A stretch of DNA of 64,000 nucleotides from Liolophura sinensis (lineage: Eukaryota; Mollusca; Polyplacophora; Chitonida; Chitonidae). A model generated the notes under the pieces. It had not been told where the DNA came from. It saw only the letters and a program-made list of their open reading frames with translations, and did not search any database. Of the stretch, positions 46,337 to 59,202 are shown piece after piece. Both the position numbers and the translations under genes were made by a program. Location of the stretch: positions 43,509,385-43,573,384 of the forward strand of contig NC_088295.1 in the NCBI RefSeq assembly GCF_032854445.1, given 5' to 3'. Position 1 is the first letter of the stretch, and the number at the start of each line of letters is the position of its first letter.

Positions 46337-46560
46337 ACAAATATAAAATAGAAAGAAAGTATAACTCCAAGTGCTCCTGCAGTCACAGTGCTCAATCCAT
46401 ATTTCGGCTACCATATGTTTGTGCCAAAATCAAGAAACTTGTACAGTAAAGTACATACGTAATTTTGCTGTACACATTTCCTGATGATGGCACAAACATA
46501 GTAGCCGGACAAATATAACTTCAATACTGGGAGTAACTTTCCTTTTTATTTTTTGCAAAA
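46337..46560. mobile_element. Fold-back (inverted-repeat) element
   Basis: The left arm (aaagtataactcc ... ggctaccatatgtttgtgcc) is matched in reverse complement by the right arm (ggcacaaacatagtagccgg ... gggagtaactttcc), with a centre near 46452. Arms are about 100 bp with mismatches and small gaps. It could be a MITE or could fold as a hairpin if transcribed. Confidence 0.75.
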
Positions 46561-47619
46561 CTTACCTGTGGAACTACTGGATTCCAGGACAAGCATTCCT
46601 TGCTTCTGTTCACATGAATCCGCCCTCATGAAAACAGATGAGCGTATTTTAAAAATCCCATCATACCTTTTATAAGATCTTTACTCAAAGTTATTTCAAA
46701 ACCTCTCCTGATGTTCAATATATGACCATCGGGCTTGCATCAACAACAATAGTGCGCGTTTGTCCATTTGCTAAGACTCTAGATCGACGTTATCCACAAA
46801 TTCCATGTCCAATTAAGCTGGGATTGAGCCCACATCTCAAGTGTCCTAGCGATGTACGGAAGTTTCGAGATTCGATGTTACGCCATTACGGTGATGTCCC
46901 TTTCTGCTCTGATTTCCTCGCTTTACGGCACGGAAAGGCTAGCCAGTGCAATCATTTATATACAATAATTTATATTATTGTCAGGTCGAGATATCCTTAA
47001 AGGTTCCTGACTAAACTAGACGCACATATGAATTGCAGATTTCTTTCACGCTTCAAGTATGTGTATCGGTAGAATAGGTCCTTGATAAAAGTAATGTACA
47101 TTGTATAAGAAAGCTAAATCAAATTCACCCTCACTTTCTGGATACCATAACTTGTCCCCTGTCTCATTTCTGTTAGAATAGAGATCATGGCCATCGACAA
47201 ACAAAAAAAAAAGTTTAACACAACCTGATTTCGCAAATCCTATACTTTGAATATGTCCCTATTATTTCGCGTCTGAGAACAACGAAGGGTTTTGCCACAG
47301 AGAAGGGAAGCTGTATTGAACACATGCGCGTTATCTTCAAGCTTATCTCTATCATACATCACATGACTGATGAATCAAACAAGTCATTCAAGGTATTGAC
47401 CTGTTAAATAGCTTGGATCAAATCCACTCTCCTATATAGAACATATAGAACAACTTTGTTGAGGATAGTGCCAGTGTCTCGTTATTTAATTTTGTGGCTG
47501 ATTACATTAATATCCTTCCGCTCTAAAAATACTGACTATATCTTTTGGCATACAAGCATTTTGAATAAAGTGTCTTCATATTTACAGAAACAATGTTCAG
47601 TTCATGTTACAATTTTTGT

Positions 47620-48249
47620 TCATTCGAAGTAAATCGCATGGACAATAACGAAGGCGAAGATGGACTCGTTAGAGAAGGTGACGCAGGTGTAGTTATCCGT
47701 AGATGTATCCCATACTGCCCTGCTCGCTGCCTCCACGCCCTGATCCTTACACTGACCAATCACCGCCTGGCACACAAATTTGTAGCGAGGCAGATGGGTC
47801 TGTTTCATGTGGTTCTTCACCATATTCGCAACGTCACAAGCCATCGAGGCGCTGTTGTCCGCGTCGTATTTGATGTCCTTCAGATGCGCGTTCAGCAAAT
47901 TCGTTATTAACTTGCGGGTATGGCAGGAGTTGAAGACTTTCCCTTCATCCGGCTTCAGTTTGTACGTGTTCTCATACTTGACGGTGGGTTTGGGAAGCTC
48001 GGCCGGGTCAAGTTTGGCACGGGTTGGCCTCCTCAGGGCTAGGGTATTGGTCATGGACAGAGCGATATTCTTGAAGGTGGACCTTCTCCGCAAGAGGCCG
48101 CCGAGGCCTTTGGGTTTGTCCGCGGTGGATGGTGATGTGTTGTTCTCGGAGGATACCATGGACAGCTTTCTCCTCATGGCCGAGAACAAGGCCGCGTCCG
48201 GCTCCGACTCGTTGTTGTGTTCCTCAAGAGTCGTCATGTTTAAGCTAGG
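47620..48249 (-). CDS. Tctex1-domain gene main exon
   Basis: Minus-strand acceptor ttgttgtttcag|CCTAGC, stop TGA. It holds the entire Tctex1 domain and the basic N-terminal extension (LLRRRSTFKN, ALRRPTRAKL). An internal ATG at 48237 (aaacATGacg) is a fallback start. Confidence 0.92.
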   Translation of the reverse strand, partial: PSLNMTTLEEHNNESEPDAALFSAMRRKLSMVSSENNTSPSTADKPKGLGGLLRRRSTFKNIALSMTNTLALRRPTRAKLDPAELPKPTVKYENTYKLKPDEGKVFNSCHTRKLITNLLNAHLKDIKYDADNSASMACDVANMVKNHMKQTHLPRYKFVCQAVIGQCKDQGVEAASRAVWDTSTDNYTCVTFSNESIFAFVIVHAIYFE

Positions 48250-49244
48250 CTGAAACAACAACAATCAATAGGCTATATACGTGACAGTGAAACAACAACA
48301 ACCAAAAGGTTAAAAACGTGACAGACTGAAACAACAACAAACAAGAATGATGAATATGATAATAACTGTATATATTCTATCATCACTTAGACGACTTAGT
48401 ACGTTAAAATTATTTATTTATTTATTTATTTGATTGGTGTTTTACGCCGTGCTCAAGAATATTTCACTTATACGACGGGAGAAACCCACGACTATCCGCA
48501 GTTGGTTGGCAGACCTTCCCACGTACAGCCGGAGAGGAAGCCAGCATAATATGTTAAAATTAACAGATTGTTAGTTGTTCTTAGTGTATATATGGTTACC
48601 ATGGCCCTTTGTGGAATCGGTTTGCGGACGGTCATTTTAGAGCTTGGGCTTGGAATTTCATTTAGAATATCGGCAACGTGAACTTTATAATCCACTCAAG
48701 GTAAAATTGAGGAAACTGGTTAATTAATTTCTCCAGAATGTAGTTCGGAGAGATTGAAATAGCCTCATATCCTTCATGTAAGACCACGTGAATAAAATTA
48801 CTACTGTGGCGAGGATACGCCATATAAAGAACTCATTCTATGCTCCGTAAACTTTCCATGCATGTGTAGTGAAATAATTTCTGTACAATATTTATTTGAT
48901 CATATTTTGATCATGTCAAGGTGTGATACGTTTTCACATACCACTAAATAATTTTCTGAGAAACTTGAAAGCTAATGTACATGAAGCTAGTACATTAAGA
49001 CTGATATGGCACAATTTGAATCACGAGCTGGTTTTAACATGACGTGGTTTTAACATTACTAATAACGCGACATCATTAAGGTCACAGTTAACTCGAAATA
49101 AGTAGAGGAATTTGACCACAACATAACTTCACAACGCATTATGCATGAAAACAGCGAAGCCACTTTGTTAGTGGGTTTCAAACAAAAATGCGACAAGTTT
49201 ACCTGCTTTGCTGGTGTTGGTGGAGAACTGTGAACCGCAGCCAT
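47620..49244 (-). CDS. Tctex1-domain protein, dynein light chain Tctex-type family (2 exons, about 223 aa)
   Basis: The C-terminal ~118 residues form a Tctex1 domain (about 106-223), with KLITNLLNAHLKDIKYD, RYKFVCQAVIGQ, AVWDTSTDNYTCVTFSN and the final strand FAFVIVHAIYFE. Family members are light chains of cytoplasmic or ciliary dynein that dimerise and bind the intermediate chain. The long basic, Ser-rich N terminus with RRRS (68-71) resembles the TCTEX1D1/TCTEX1D4 (DYNLT5/DYNLT4) type rather than short DYNLT1/3. The main exon is 48249-47620 (TGA at 47622-47620). An upstream exon 49244-49203 (MAAVHSSPPTPAKQ) joins it in phase 0 (GCAAAGCAG|gtaaac to tgtttcag|CCTAGC). If that exon is not used, ATG at 48237 gives a 205-residue form. 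Confidence 0.9.
48413..48552 (-). mobile_element. 5'-truncated family A SINE with target-site duplication, in the Tctex1-gene intron
   Basis: Minus-oriented, tail (TTTA)n at the left, and body gctcaagaatatttcactta. Flanked by gttaaaatta at 48403-48412 and 48553-48562. It is short because an internal part of the body, between cgacgg and gagaaaccc, is deleted. Confidence 0.85.
49203..49244 (-). CDS. Tctex1-domain gene exon 1 (14 codons)
   Basis: Start context gaagATGg with Kozak-favourable G at +4 and A at -3. The sequence around it, caagatggctgc, resembles a YY1-type element often found at start codons. Donor CAG|gtaaac fits in phase with the main exon, but no transcript evidence is available. 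Confidence 0.6.
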
Positions 49245-49639
49245 CTTGAAGAATACCTTCTCCGATGTCCTCGACTAAATGACGCTTTGAGATCACGCGG
49301 CCCACACGCTGTATAGAGATGGTCGAACAAAAGCGTCCCTTGGTAAAGAAGCGTTTGAGGTGAAACTCTGTCTGAAGAAGAAACACACACCAAACAATCA
49401 TGAGAAGGTGTATGTATGTAGAGGTACATGAATATATTTAAACGTCCCTGCATGGCGAGATTGATTGTCCAAGTGTGTATTTGTTCAAGGGTCTAAACTT
49501 TCACAAGTGAAAGTTGTTCAGTCTGGAAAGAGTGAAGTTCGTGCTTGTATTGACAAAAATTCCGTGAACGTTTCCCAAAGAAACCTGATACCTATCCATC
49601 GTCCAATATAGAAGTCAAGTAAGCGTGGTTTGTAAACAT

Positions 49640-49995
49640 AGTATAAATGTATATGTGAAATCTAACACAACTTGTGTTGCTTTCATTCAGTAGAGGAAAT
49701 TGTTATTCCAACTGAAACAGGTGTTCAATAAATGTGAATTTCACATGTTTGTGTTACAAAATAATAAAACATAAACTTGTGCTGAACCAAAATGAGGTAA
49801 TTTATTCATATCAACGTAACTAGTGTTTGTAGTGTTGTGTATAACCATGTCTAACTCATCTTGTGTTCAATTCTTTCAACACAAGGCTTTGTTTTAATTC
49901 AACAAATGATCCAGTTGCTCAAATATGGCACAAGAATTTTGTTGGAAAGAACATAGGTTTGTATTTACAGGTGTTTTCTGTCTGTGACTGCTTCT
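49640..49995 (+). repeat. Dispersed repeat, copy 2 (other copy 43785-44185)
   Basis: Same order of words as copy 1 (aatctaacacaac, ttcaataaatgtgaa, cttgtgttcaattctttcaa, ctcaaatatggcacaaga). Confidence 0.7.
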
Positions 49996-50226
49996 CTTTA
50001 GTGCATGAACGCTTATCTGAAAGACATCAGATTTCACTATATAAACTTTATTACAGGTTTTTGGTGGTTTGTAAACGTCATTTTTGGAACCTGGCCATGC
50101 ATTTACTGATCTGTAATGTCTTATATGATTTACGATTGGTATACGAACTTCGTTTTCGAAGCCTGTATTGATATATCAATAATCACATAACCATATTATA
50201 TGAAACATTAAAAATGACATGCATTA

Positions 50227-51070
50227 ATGGTAGAGCTGCTATATTTAGTAGAGTAAGCGTCATCAGACAGGACAAGCTTACCAGTATAATGGTATGAGCT
50301 GCTATATTTAGTAGGGTAAACGTCATCAAATAGGACATGCTTCCCAGTATAATGGTATTAGCTGCTAGTTATTATAGTAAACGTCATCAAATAGGACATG
50401 CTTACCAGTATAATGGTATGAGCTACTAGTTGTTATAGTAAACGTCATCAAATAGGACACGTTTACCAGTATAATGGTAGGGCCTGCTAGTTTTTATATT
50501 AAACGTCATCAAATAGGACACGCTTACCAGTATAATGGTATGAGCTGCTAGTTGTTATAGTAAACGTCATCAAATAGGACACGCTTACCAGTATAATGGT
50601 ATGGCATTCTAGTTATATTAAACGTCATCAAATAGGACACGCTTACCAGTATAATGGTATGAGCTGGTAGTTGTTATAGTAAACGTCATCAAATAGGACA
50701 TGCCTACCAGTATAATGGTATGGGCTGCTCGTTGTTATAGTAAAGGTCATCAAATAGGACATGCTTACCAGTATAATGGTATGAGCTGGTAGTTGTTACA
50801 GTAAACGTCATCAAATAGGACATGCCTACCAGTATAATGGTATGGGCTGCTCGTTATAGTAAAGGTCATCAAATAGGACATGCTTACCAGTATAATGGTA
50901 TGAGCTGGTAGTTATAGTAACGTCATCAAATAGGACAAGCTTACCAGTATAATGGTATGAACTGCTATTTGTTATAGAAAATGACATCAGATAGGACAAG
51001 CTATCCAGTATAATGGTAAAGCTGCTAGTTCTAGTAAACATCAAACGGGACAAGCTGACCAGTATAATGG
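50227..51070. repeat. 60- to 61-bp minisatellite, about 14 copies
   Basis: Each unit has ccagtataatggtatgagct, then a variable gctagttgttatag, then aaacgtcatcaaataggaca. Spacings vary from about 56 to 62 bp, and the units at both ends are the most diverged, as expected when homogenisation is strongest in the middle. Confidence 0.93.
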
Positions 51071-52769
51071 TTTAAGGCGCAATATAGATATACTAACGGC
51101 CATTAAAAAGGATGCAATTAGCGGTATAGTGGTGTACTTATAACTTATACACTTTTATTACATAGAACAATATTACCGGTATATAATTGTTTGTGATAAC
51201 TGCTATATTTAATGACATAAGACTTTATTGTATAAATCTAAGGGTCAATGGCTACATTCGGATACCATTCATAGACCATGAAAGGTCAATTCAAGTTGGG
51301 TCCATGTTTCATAACAACCTAGAACACCAATTCCTAAAGGAAGCAGTCATTAGTTTTCAAAGAAAAGAAAACAGACAGTTTTCCAGGCACGGGTAATCGT
51401 AGCATGACTTCAGCATGAGAGCGATAGATCAGATCAGAGACAGAATCAGTTCAGCTGCACTGATCAAGTCGAGGATAGGTTGCCAAGGAAACCTGCTTGG
51501 TTCAGTTTTCTCTACAATCAGAATCTATGTGAAAGTAGGTCAATTAACAGCCATTGGGTGTTATTGCGTTATTACCCAGTGGACACAACAAAGTTACCCA
51601 TGTCGTTACTCTTTAAAAGGTTGGGAAAGGCATCAATGTATTAAGCTATGACTCTATCGCATTATATGAATCTTTGTGACAAAATCAAGTTCATTACTAG
51701 CCACTGGTTGGGACTGAATCCATGGCACGTGTTCGAAAGGCTACATAAAAAATGGTCACACCGAAGTTGCCCATGTCGTAAATCTGCACTTGTTTGCCGT
51801 AATTAATAAGTTACACTTGGTCAAACACAAGCCCTGGTTACTAACTACCGGTGAGGTTACTATATTGTGCAATCAGATTTGTGAAAGACTTGTATACTTC
51901 ACTGCGGAATTAGGATCAATTACAACAACAGAGATCAGTTACAGTACTGTGTGATATGCAGATAAATATCCATCTAAAAAGATGTATACGTATACTTACA
52001 CATGTACAAAAGAGCTGTTAAATGAACACTACCCATTCACACAATTTAACCAATAGAACATAGCTCATGTATACTGTTGCATGGTACAAACTGCACTTTA
52101 CTGTATGTGGAATGCATGCAAATAACACAATTGCTTGTTAAGGCGTGATAAATAACACAATTGCTTATTAAGGCGTGTTAAGAGCATTTAAATATACCTC
52201 AAAAACGCAAAGGTAACATAAAGAGAAGGAAATTTCGTCATGATTCATGACTGATCTTGTCAAGGTCCGTGCAAAAAAAATGCACCGTTTCACTAATGCA
52301 TGCATAACTTCGCCAATAAATGAATACAGACAACTGTTACTGGGCTGGTTTGCGACGTCAAATCGTGAACATATATTTACACAGGTAGGTTCGCTCCGTT
52401 CACTTCATACAGCCGACGGGCAATATTTGGTATAATGCGTACTAGTGTGATTAGAAGACATATTATACAAGGCTACTAAATGGTTGCAATAGACGAAATC
52501 CATTACTGGAATTGTACTAATACAGAAACAAGACACCTTAAATTATTTAGAAGACAATTGACGTCTATAGCATTGAGCAAAGAGTGTGCAGCTGGCTCTA
52601 ATTGCGGAAGAATATACAGTTAGTTTCATATTTCTACCGAAACATTCTATCATTAAACTTTTTCCAGTATACCAAAATCTTGTACTTAGATATGCCGTTA
52701 TTTTACAAAACAGCTATATATGACCATAAGAAACTATCGGATTGATCAAACTTTCTGTACTGAGATGAC

Positions 52770-52978
52770 GCGCAATGACCCATAATCCTCTCCCCAATGC
52801 TGTCGCTATGAGTTCAAGTCCAACTCATGCTGGCTTACTCTAGTGGGAATGTCTGCCAGCAACCTGCGGGTGGTCCTAGGTTTCCCCGGGGCTGCCCGGT
52901 TTCTTCCCACTGTATAACGCTGGCCCCTGTTCTATAAGTGAAACATTCTATAGTTTGGCGTAAAACACCAGTCAGATA
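52770..52978 (+). mobile_element. Family A SINE, nearly complete
   Basis: B-box word gagttcaagtccaac, body tgccagcaacctgcgggtgg and end gcgtaaaacaccagtcagat. A 7-bp agatgac flanks it (52763-52769, 52979-52985), a weak target-site duplication. Confidence 0.78.
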
Positions 52979-55760
52979 AGATGACAAACCTCAATGTATA
53001 TATTAGCAGTTTCAATGGAAATTTGCAAATTACGAGACACATCAACCAAGTGTTTGTCTGTGTTGCCATGGTTTTACACTAAACGTCACAGTAACATTCT
53101 TCAATCGCAAAATCAGAGAAGATGTGCGAAAAGTGTAACATGCGGAAAATTCACAGTTTTATTGCTCGAGATTTATGTCAGTTAACTACAGTTAGCTACT
53201 TTTAACCTTTTAACCAGTCTGATACTCCGGTTTTCTTGGTGAATAAAACTGACCGCCATCGTGTAAGTGAAAACTCCATGGCGCTGTAAGCAACAATGAC
53301 ATAAATAAATAAAACTATATAAATATATATAATAATTCATGTTTGTATGCGTGTTTAACCCAACGGTCTTCTGTCTATATTGTTCTCATTATATGTAGAC
53401 TTATACAATATGTGTTGTTAAAGTATTCTCCTGTCTGGTTATTAAATTTTTGAGATGTACATTATTCCGTGCATATAACATACCAAGTAAGCATGGACTC
53501 TACCTTGACTGCACACGATAGTCGACGTACTTCCAACACAGCTCTCTACAACATCCTTCTAAGAACCCGGTGTATATATCCACCTTAGTATAATATATCG
53601 TTGCCACTTCTCACATAGGCTCTTTGTCAGCTTCAAATGGTAAGAAACAAACAAAAGTCTTATACTTGGTAACCTAGCGTCCTCATTACAGGCTTATGTA
53701 AATCACCTAACGATGACTTAACAATGGTAATCCCCTCTGCTCTAAGGCAACTATTGTTAAGGGCCCATACATGGGACTAGTTTGTACACGCCCATGATTA
53801 TAGCGAGCCTTGCACACTTTATGACATATTCCCCCACCCCACAACCCACAATTGCCTCGACCTCCTACTGTCCGGTGGACACGCGTTAACAAATCACTGA
53901 AATAGTAACAAAACCAAAAAAAAAAACGGTTAGGCCAATACACCATCAGGCTTTTTAGCACACGTACATTGTAATATAGAAGTTGGCCAGCTTAAGCATT
54001 TCCCATACGATGCATAGAATATACCCAAAACATGTGATAACGTACAATTGTGCATGCTCGAAACGTGTTTGAAACTATACAGTACTATATACCCTCACAA
54101 CTCCAAACCATTGAGGGGATTTTTGACATGATCCCTGTTAGAAGACATTGTTCTGCCTTTGTCCAGTTATGACTCTGTAAGCATTGTTTACAGCTTCCCG
54201 GTCATACAGACTTTGTCTGTTATTGTCGAGGATCTCTAAAAGACGTTTAACGTGTTATTAAACGACTCCAGTGACGCGGAAATAACATGGACACGGCACA
54301 TTAACGTGACATCATAGTGAAAACAACACGACTTTATTGATTGGCGGGTTAGCGTGTACCAAAAGTCCCATGAATTAAATGTTAATAGTCACCAATCCGA
54401 TTTCTTTTAACATACAAGGTGTGGGTTCAGTTCCAGCCTTCGACAGGGAATTGAGCACTTTCATTGTTCTCGGGACCTTTGGTGGCAATAACCGATTAAA
54501 CATGCTCGTGTCAAAGTTTGCGCTGTCTAACACACGTTCTTTGAAGACCACTTGTTTTCCATCAGTATAGTGTGTATATCTGAATGTTCTGAACGTTTGG
54601 CGGAGAAAAATTTGTAAATGCCTTGCGAAAAGTCGGTGGTTTAATAAATAAATATAGATTAGTTCCTTGAACCTATTTTAAACTGAAAACACGGTCAAGA
54701 CTTTTTATCTCAGTCTGGCTGGATTCTCCTTGTCTTACAACACTTCTATGGAAAGATCGATCAAAATTTTATGTAAATAGATAAAATTCTGTCTCATAGC
54801 AGACACGATATACTTTCACTTACCTCCCCCCCCCCCCACTGGTACCCCACCAATATATACACATATGTAGGCCTACCTTTTCAACGTATTATTCTTCTAC
54901 CTAGCCTAGATAGTTTGAAATGTTTCTTTCATTTTAGCCTGGGTAAGAACAGTTGTCACCTAGAAGAAAAGGTTTTCATCTTTAAGGCCACGGACGCAAG
55001 AAAAACGCATTTTAACCACATGCATGGATACAGTAAATAAGCGAACGGCCGGGACACGAGCATGCTGATGTCTGATGTTACAATGCTAAACCTGATCAAG
55101 GATCCCCCGCACCCCCACCCCGCCCCTATGCTTTTGGACCAGCACGTAGTGACCTGGTATTACGAGTTTCATCTGGGTGACAGCGGCACCTGAGTGAAAG
55201 CATTTCTTCACTGTAGATCCGGTGCTTTCAATCAGGTGGAAACCAAAGAAAAGTGGCAAAAACTTTCGAAAATGTCGTGTGTGGACAATCTTTATACATT
55301 TTGCTTTTAAAACGATTTAAATATACTACACATATGTACATTACAGTATCACAGAATTATGTAAAAGTGGACTGTAAAGTTGTGAGCCAAGTAAGTTGCC
55401 TCTTATATGGTCATCGAATGTGGTTAACCTATTTTAAACTGAAATGTCTAAGAGAAGTAACATAGGCTACGGTTCGGAATAGTGGGGAACTAACTCTTAA
55501 AGCAATTATATGAGAACATCATGTATTATCTCCCTTTATCATTAAAAAAACTTCTAAAAACCGCGTTCTTAATTGTTAACGCAGTCATTAGCGCACGTTA
55601 GCTTATGTAACGTATTTTCTGTGCAAAAAAAACCGTTATAGGTGATGAGGACAAATAAAGCTAGTGAAATGCAGTATAGGGACCACCGATAAGGTTACAC
55701 GCATGTTTCAGTGGTATTATCAGATTGGTTCATTCATTGCTTGCTATTAAGATTGATTGA

Positions 55761-55975
55761 TTCAACCATTCATTGACTGATTGCTGTTTAACGCACTTCG
55801 AGAATGTTTCACTTGGACGGCGGCGGTGAAAATGCCGGATCACGGATGGAGAAAACCGGAGTGTTCCACACGGATCAAAGTACCTTTGACTGAAAGACTC
55901 AGACAAAACAGCGAGAGCTGGATTCGAATGCGTGACATAGCTAAGTGTCCAAGAGCTGATGTCCCAGCCCTTTAG
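55761..55975 (-). mobile_element. Diverged SINE, family A type
   Basis: Minus-oriented. The tail side reads tgattgctgtttaacgcact then gagaatgtttcacttgga, and the head side has a B-box-like tggattcgaatg. The middle differs from other family A copies. Confidence 0.6.
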
Positions 55976-56132
55976 TCATATGAAAAAGCGATGCCCCCGA
56001 GTGGTATTACAAGAAGTTGAGATGACAGACTGGAAAAGATTCTGTGAATTCTACATGATAATTATAACTTAATTTATTCTATGTAATATCGACACTTTCG
56101 TGTATGTAGATTATATATATGTATGTGTATTA

Positions 56133-56395
56133 CATATTTGTACCGCCTAGGATGGCCAAATCGCCTTGCTATTTTAAGTTGGTACATGTCTTTAGTTCAT
56201 GTTTTGACATGATAGACCTCGCAGATCGGTAGGTTTGCAGGATTGAGGTCCGTCTTGTGTAGGGCATAGATTCTTTGTAGTTGATGTATCCCTGCAAGTG
56301 ATCTGCAAGAAAATCTGCAAGTGATAGTTACAGGTTAAACACAAACAACCTTGGATAGTACAGTCAAGTCTTTGTCATGGTGAAAATGATTCTAA
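56133..56395. repeat. Dispersed repeat, short form
   Basis: Shares gatggccaaatcgccttgct, gacctcgcagatcggtaggt and cagtcaagtctttgtcatgg with 59203-59670, but lacks that copy's ~220-bp middle. Here the two outer parts are joined at ttctttgtagttgatgtat. Confidence 0.9.
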
Positions 56396-57856
56396 CAACA
56401 TTTTGCTTGACAATAGAATAAATTGAAGACATTTAGCAAGTACACAATTCATAGTATTATGGTATTACTTGGACCAAACTTTGTGTAGTCTGTTGTTTAT
56501 CTCCAGGGCCCTCTCTGGGAGTGGATAGAAGTGATTGACTTTCAATGGCTAGGTATGGGTTCAGACCCAGTCTCGGATAGGGAATTTGTAGATTTCCACG
56601 CTCCCACAGCTTGCAGGGCCTTGCGCCGCGTGATCGTAAACGTATCATCGGTCACTTGGCCGTTTGCGCGGTTTAACGTTCTTGCGGACCACTTACCCTT
56701 CATCAGTGTGGCCGGCAGGCATATATCTGTACACAACTGCCTTGCAACACCGCATAGGTGTTTCTCTCCAGGCAGCATTGTGTAAACCGTAATAATCAGC
56801 TGTCTAGAAAATTTCCGATGTATGATATATTCTGAAAGCAAACTTCCCTCACTACATGCATATGACCGAACAAATATAGATCAGAAAGGGCATAAGGAGT
56901 TTCAAGCATGATGAATGCATCCACAAGAAATATGCCTACTCTCAGTATCACGATTCACATCCAAGACAAATCTACCCGTTAATAAATTTATTTTATTATT
57001 TCGTCCGATTTCTTCGTAATTTTCACTTAGCCAGAATTTTGATGGGAAGAAGCCGAGCAGAGCCCGGAGAAACCTACGACCATCTGCAGTTTGTTCCGCA
57101 TGAGTCATAACAAAATTTCTCGGATAACATGGTCACGATACCTGATCATATTAACCCTCACTACATTTAACTGGCATGCATTTGTCTGATCATATAAAAT
57201 TTTAAACCTCCATTTTCCCTGAGAAGTTTGATATTTCTTGTACATGTTGAGCTTTTTTGTGTCAACTTGGCATATAAAGCCTGGCGCCAGTTTAACATAT
57301 CCGCAGCCTTCCACGATGAAGAGAGGACAGTATTAGTTGGGTGGGAAATATATTCAAGGAATCATATGGTGTGAGGTGGGAGATCAGGTGTGCCCGCCAT
57401 GATTGCTATATGTTCTATTGTCATTGGCCGGTCTCCAGTCAGACAGTTGGCTCGCGCCGGTCATTAGTGGCACGTGACCGGCTTGGCGATCTAGTCTCCG
57501 AGCGACGTATACGATTAGGCTGAACGGCCGCCCGATCATCAATTTACGACAGTTATGGCTGTACTAACGTGTTAAACTCCCACCGTAGGCTCGTGTCCTC
57601 GTAGACTGAATACCTGTGGATCGTGCATCAGGTGAAATTCCCTTTGTTTCTGGTACAAAGTCTCCATTTATCCCAAAGAAAGCCTTATTATTGTGAAGAT
57701 TTTTTTTACGCTAATCGGTATTCAGCTAAGATAAAAACCGGTGTCATATTGGCTGAATATATAGTTATAATGAACTGTTAACAAAGTGCAACAAAGTGTC
57801 AGTCTTAGTGTTACTGAGCTGATTTTTTCTGATTCTGTATAATCAGTTTGAGGAGA

Positions 57857-57996
57857 ATGATGATGATGACGATGATGTTGGTGGTGGTGGTGGTGGTGGT
57901 GGTGGTGGTGGTGGTGGTGGTGGTGGTGGTGGTGGTGACGATGGTGACGATGGTGGTGGTGGTGGTGGTGGTGGTGGTGGTGGTGATGATGATGAT
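57857..57996. repeat. (GGT)n / (GAT)n microsatellite
   Basis: About 140 bp of GGT triplets with GAT and GAC interruptions at both ends and once inside. On the other strand it reads as long His or Thr runs, which I treat as chance. Confidence 0.97.
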
Positions 57997-59054
57997 TTTT
58001 GCAACAATATAGAACACTACAGTATAAAGAGTAAAGCCAGAGCAATGATAGCAGTGTTATAGTTTGCAGCTCTACCAGTAATATCAGTTCATATAAATTA
58101 GAAGCATACACGCTCTGTGGCACCATGGCTTCAGCAAAATTAGGTAAAATAAATATGGAGTGATGTTAATTAAAATTTGTTAGACATCATTGGTTTAGAA
58201 CTGTTTAGAACTAGTTTTCATCACATTTAATATTCAAACACATTAAAACAATGGAAAGGGACCAGGTCTCCTGGACAATCCTGGTTTATTCAGGAATACA
58301 ATATAAAATATTACAGCATATAGAGCACATAATAAGGAGAATGACAACGGTGTGACAGTCGGTAAACAAGCGTGTAAATTGCAACTATTTATGCATTTAC
58401 ATGAACAGATAGAATAAAACTCGGTCTGAGGTAAATTGACAAGAGGCCGTATTTCACAGGTTACGTGTGACAATTTGCCAGACATCACACTGTCGTCGCT
58501 GCTCTGATGTTACTGTCTATGCTGTACGTCTTTAATTATACACTTAACCTGTGAAATAAGATCCCCTGTCAACTAATCTCAGTTATAGGGTTTCATTCCA
58601 GTTGTTCGTGCGTGTGGTTAAATAGTTGCAACACGCATGACCACAGCATCTAGAATTAGGTAAACAAAATTGCAGTGATAATGCTGTCTATAGACGTCAC
58701 GAGGCTAGAATTATAGTGTTTGCTTTTTTCTCAACACATGCATGGCAGTATGACACATAGATACACGTATAGAGTATGCATAGATTTAGGGAGAGAATTA
58801 ACTGAAAGCAAGGTATATATATTAACATCGAATATAAGGGCCAGAAGTTAAAGATGAACTATGTATACATGTCGCTGATTGATTACGTTTTTGTTTGTTT
58901 GATTGATTTTGGCTGACCATAATGGACGTTTCTGGTCAATAATTGCGAGAGCAATTATCAAAACAACGGTCGACACAAAGAATCTGAGAACTGACTAACG
59001 GTGTCTTGTAGAGAGGAGCAGTGAGTACTTTTCACTGATACAAGAAGGACATAC

Positions 59055-59180
59055 TGGCCCCGATGGCTGAGTTGCTAGAGTGTTCGCTTCGAGAGCGGAA
59101 TCAATCCTGGGTCGGGTCACACCTAAGACCTTAAAAGAGGAAGATGTAGCTTCCTCGCTTGGCGCTCAGCATTAATAGTC
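59055..59180 (+). mobile_element. Family B SINE, head part
   Basis: ccgatggctgagttgctaga head and cctgggtcgggtcacaccta, shared with 32152-32280. The copy ends at ggcgctcagcattaatag, next to the repeat at 59203. Confidence 0.7.
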
Positions 59181-59202
59181 CATGGGCCAAGGCCCAAAAT
59201 TT

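Larger units (their letters stand above)
42947..47619. other. Repeat-rich spacer
   Basis: No coding exon was recognised. Contents: SINE pieces at 43463-43553 (+) and 45186-45370 (-), a dispersed repeat at 43785-44185, a 95-bp triplication at 45621-45900 and a fold-back element at 46337-46560, listed separately. The open frame at 45730-46218 covers part of the triplication and has no family signature. Confidence 0.55.

Noticed and set aside
47593-48253. Plus-strand open frames of 105 and 148 codons
   Set aside because: They are antisense shadows of the Tctex1-domain exon.
56531-56841. Overlapping open frames of 84 and 99 codons on opposite strands
   Set aside because: Neither shows a family signature, and the region contains SINE-like tggg-ttcagaccc words.
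57722-58126. Minus-strand open frame with long poly-His (and a second frame with poly-Thr)
   Set aside because: It is the reverse reading of a GGT microsatellite, and the flanking codons match no family.
59055-59180. tRNA gene
   Set aside because: The head has tRNA-like boxes, but no closed cloverleaf could be drawn and the same sequence starts another SINE copy at 32152.
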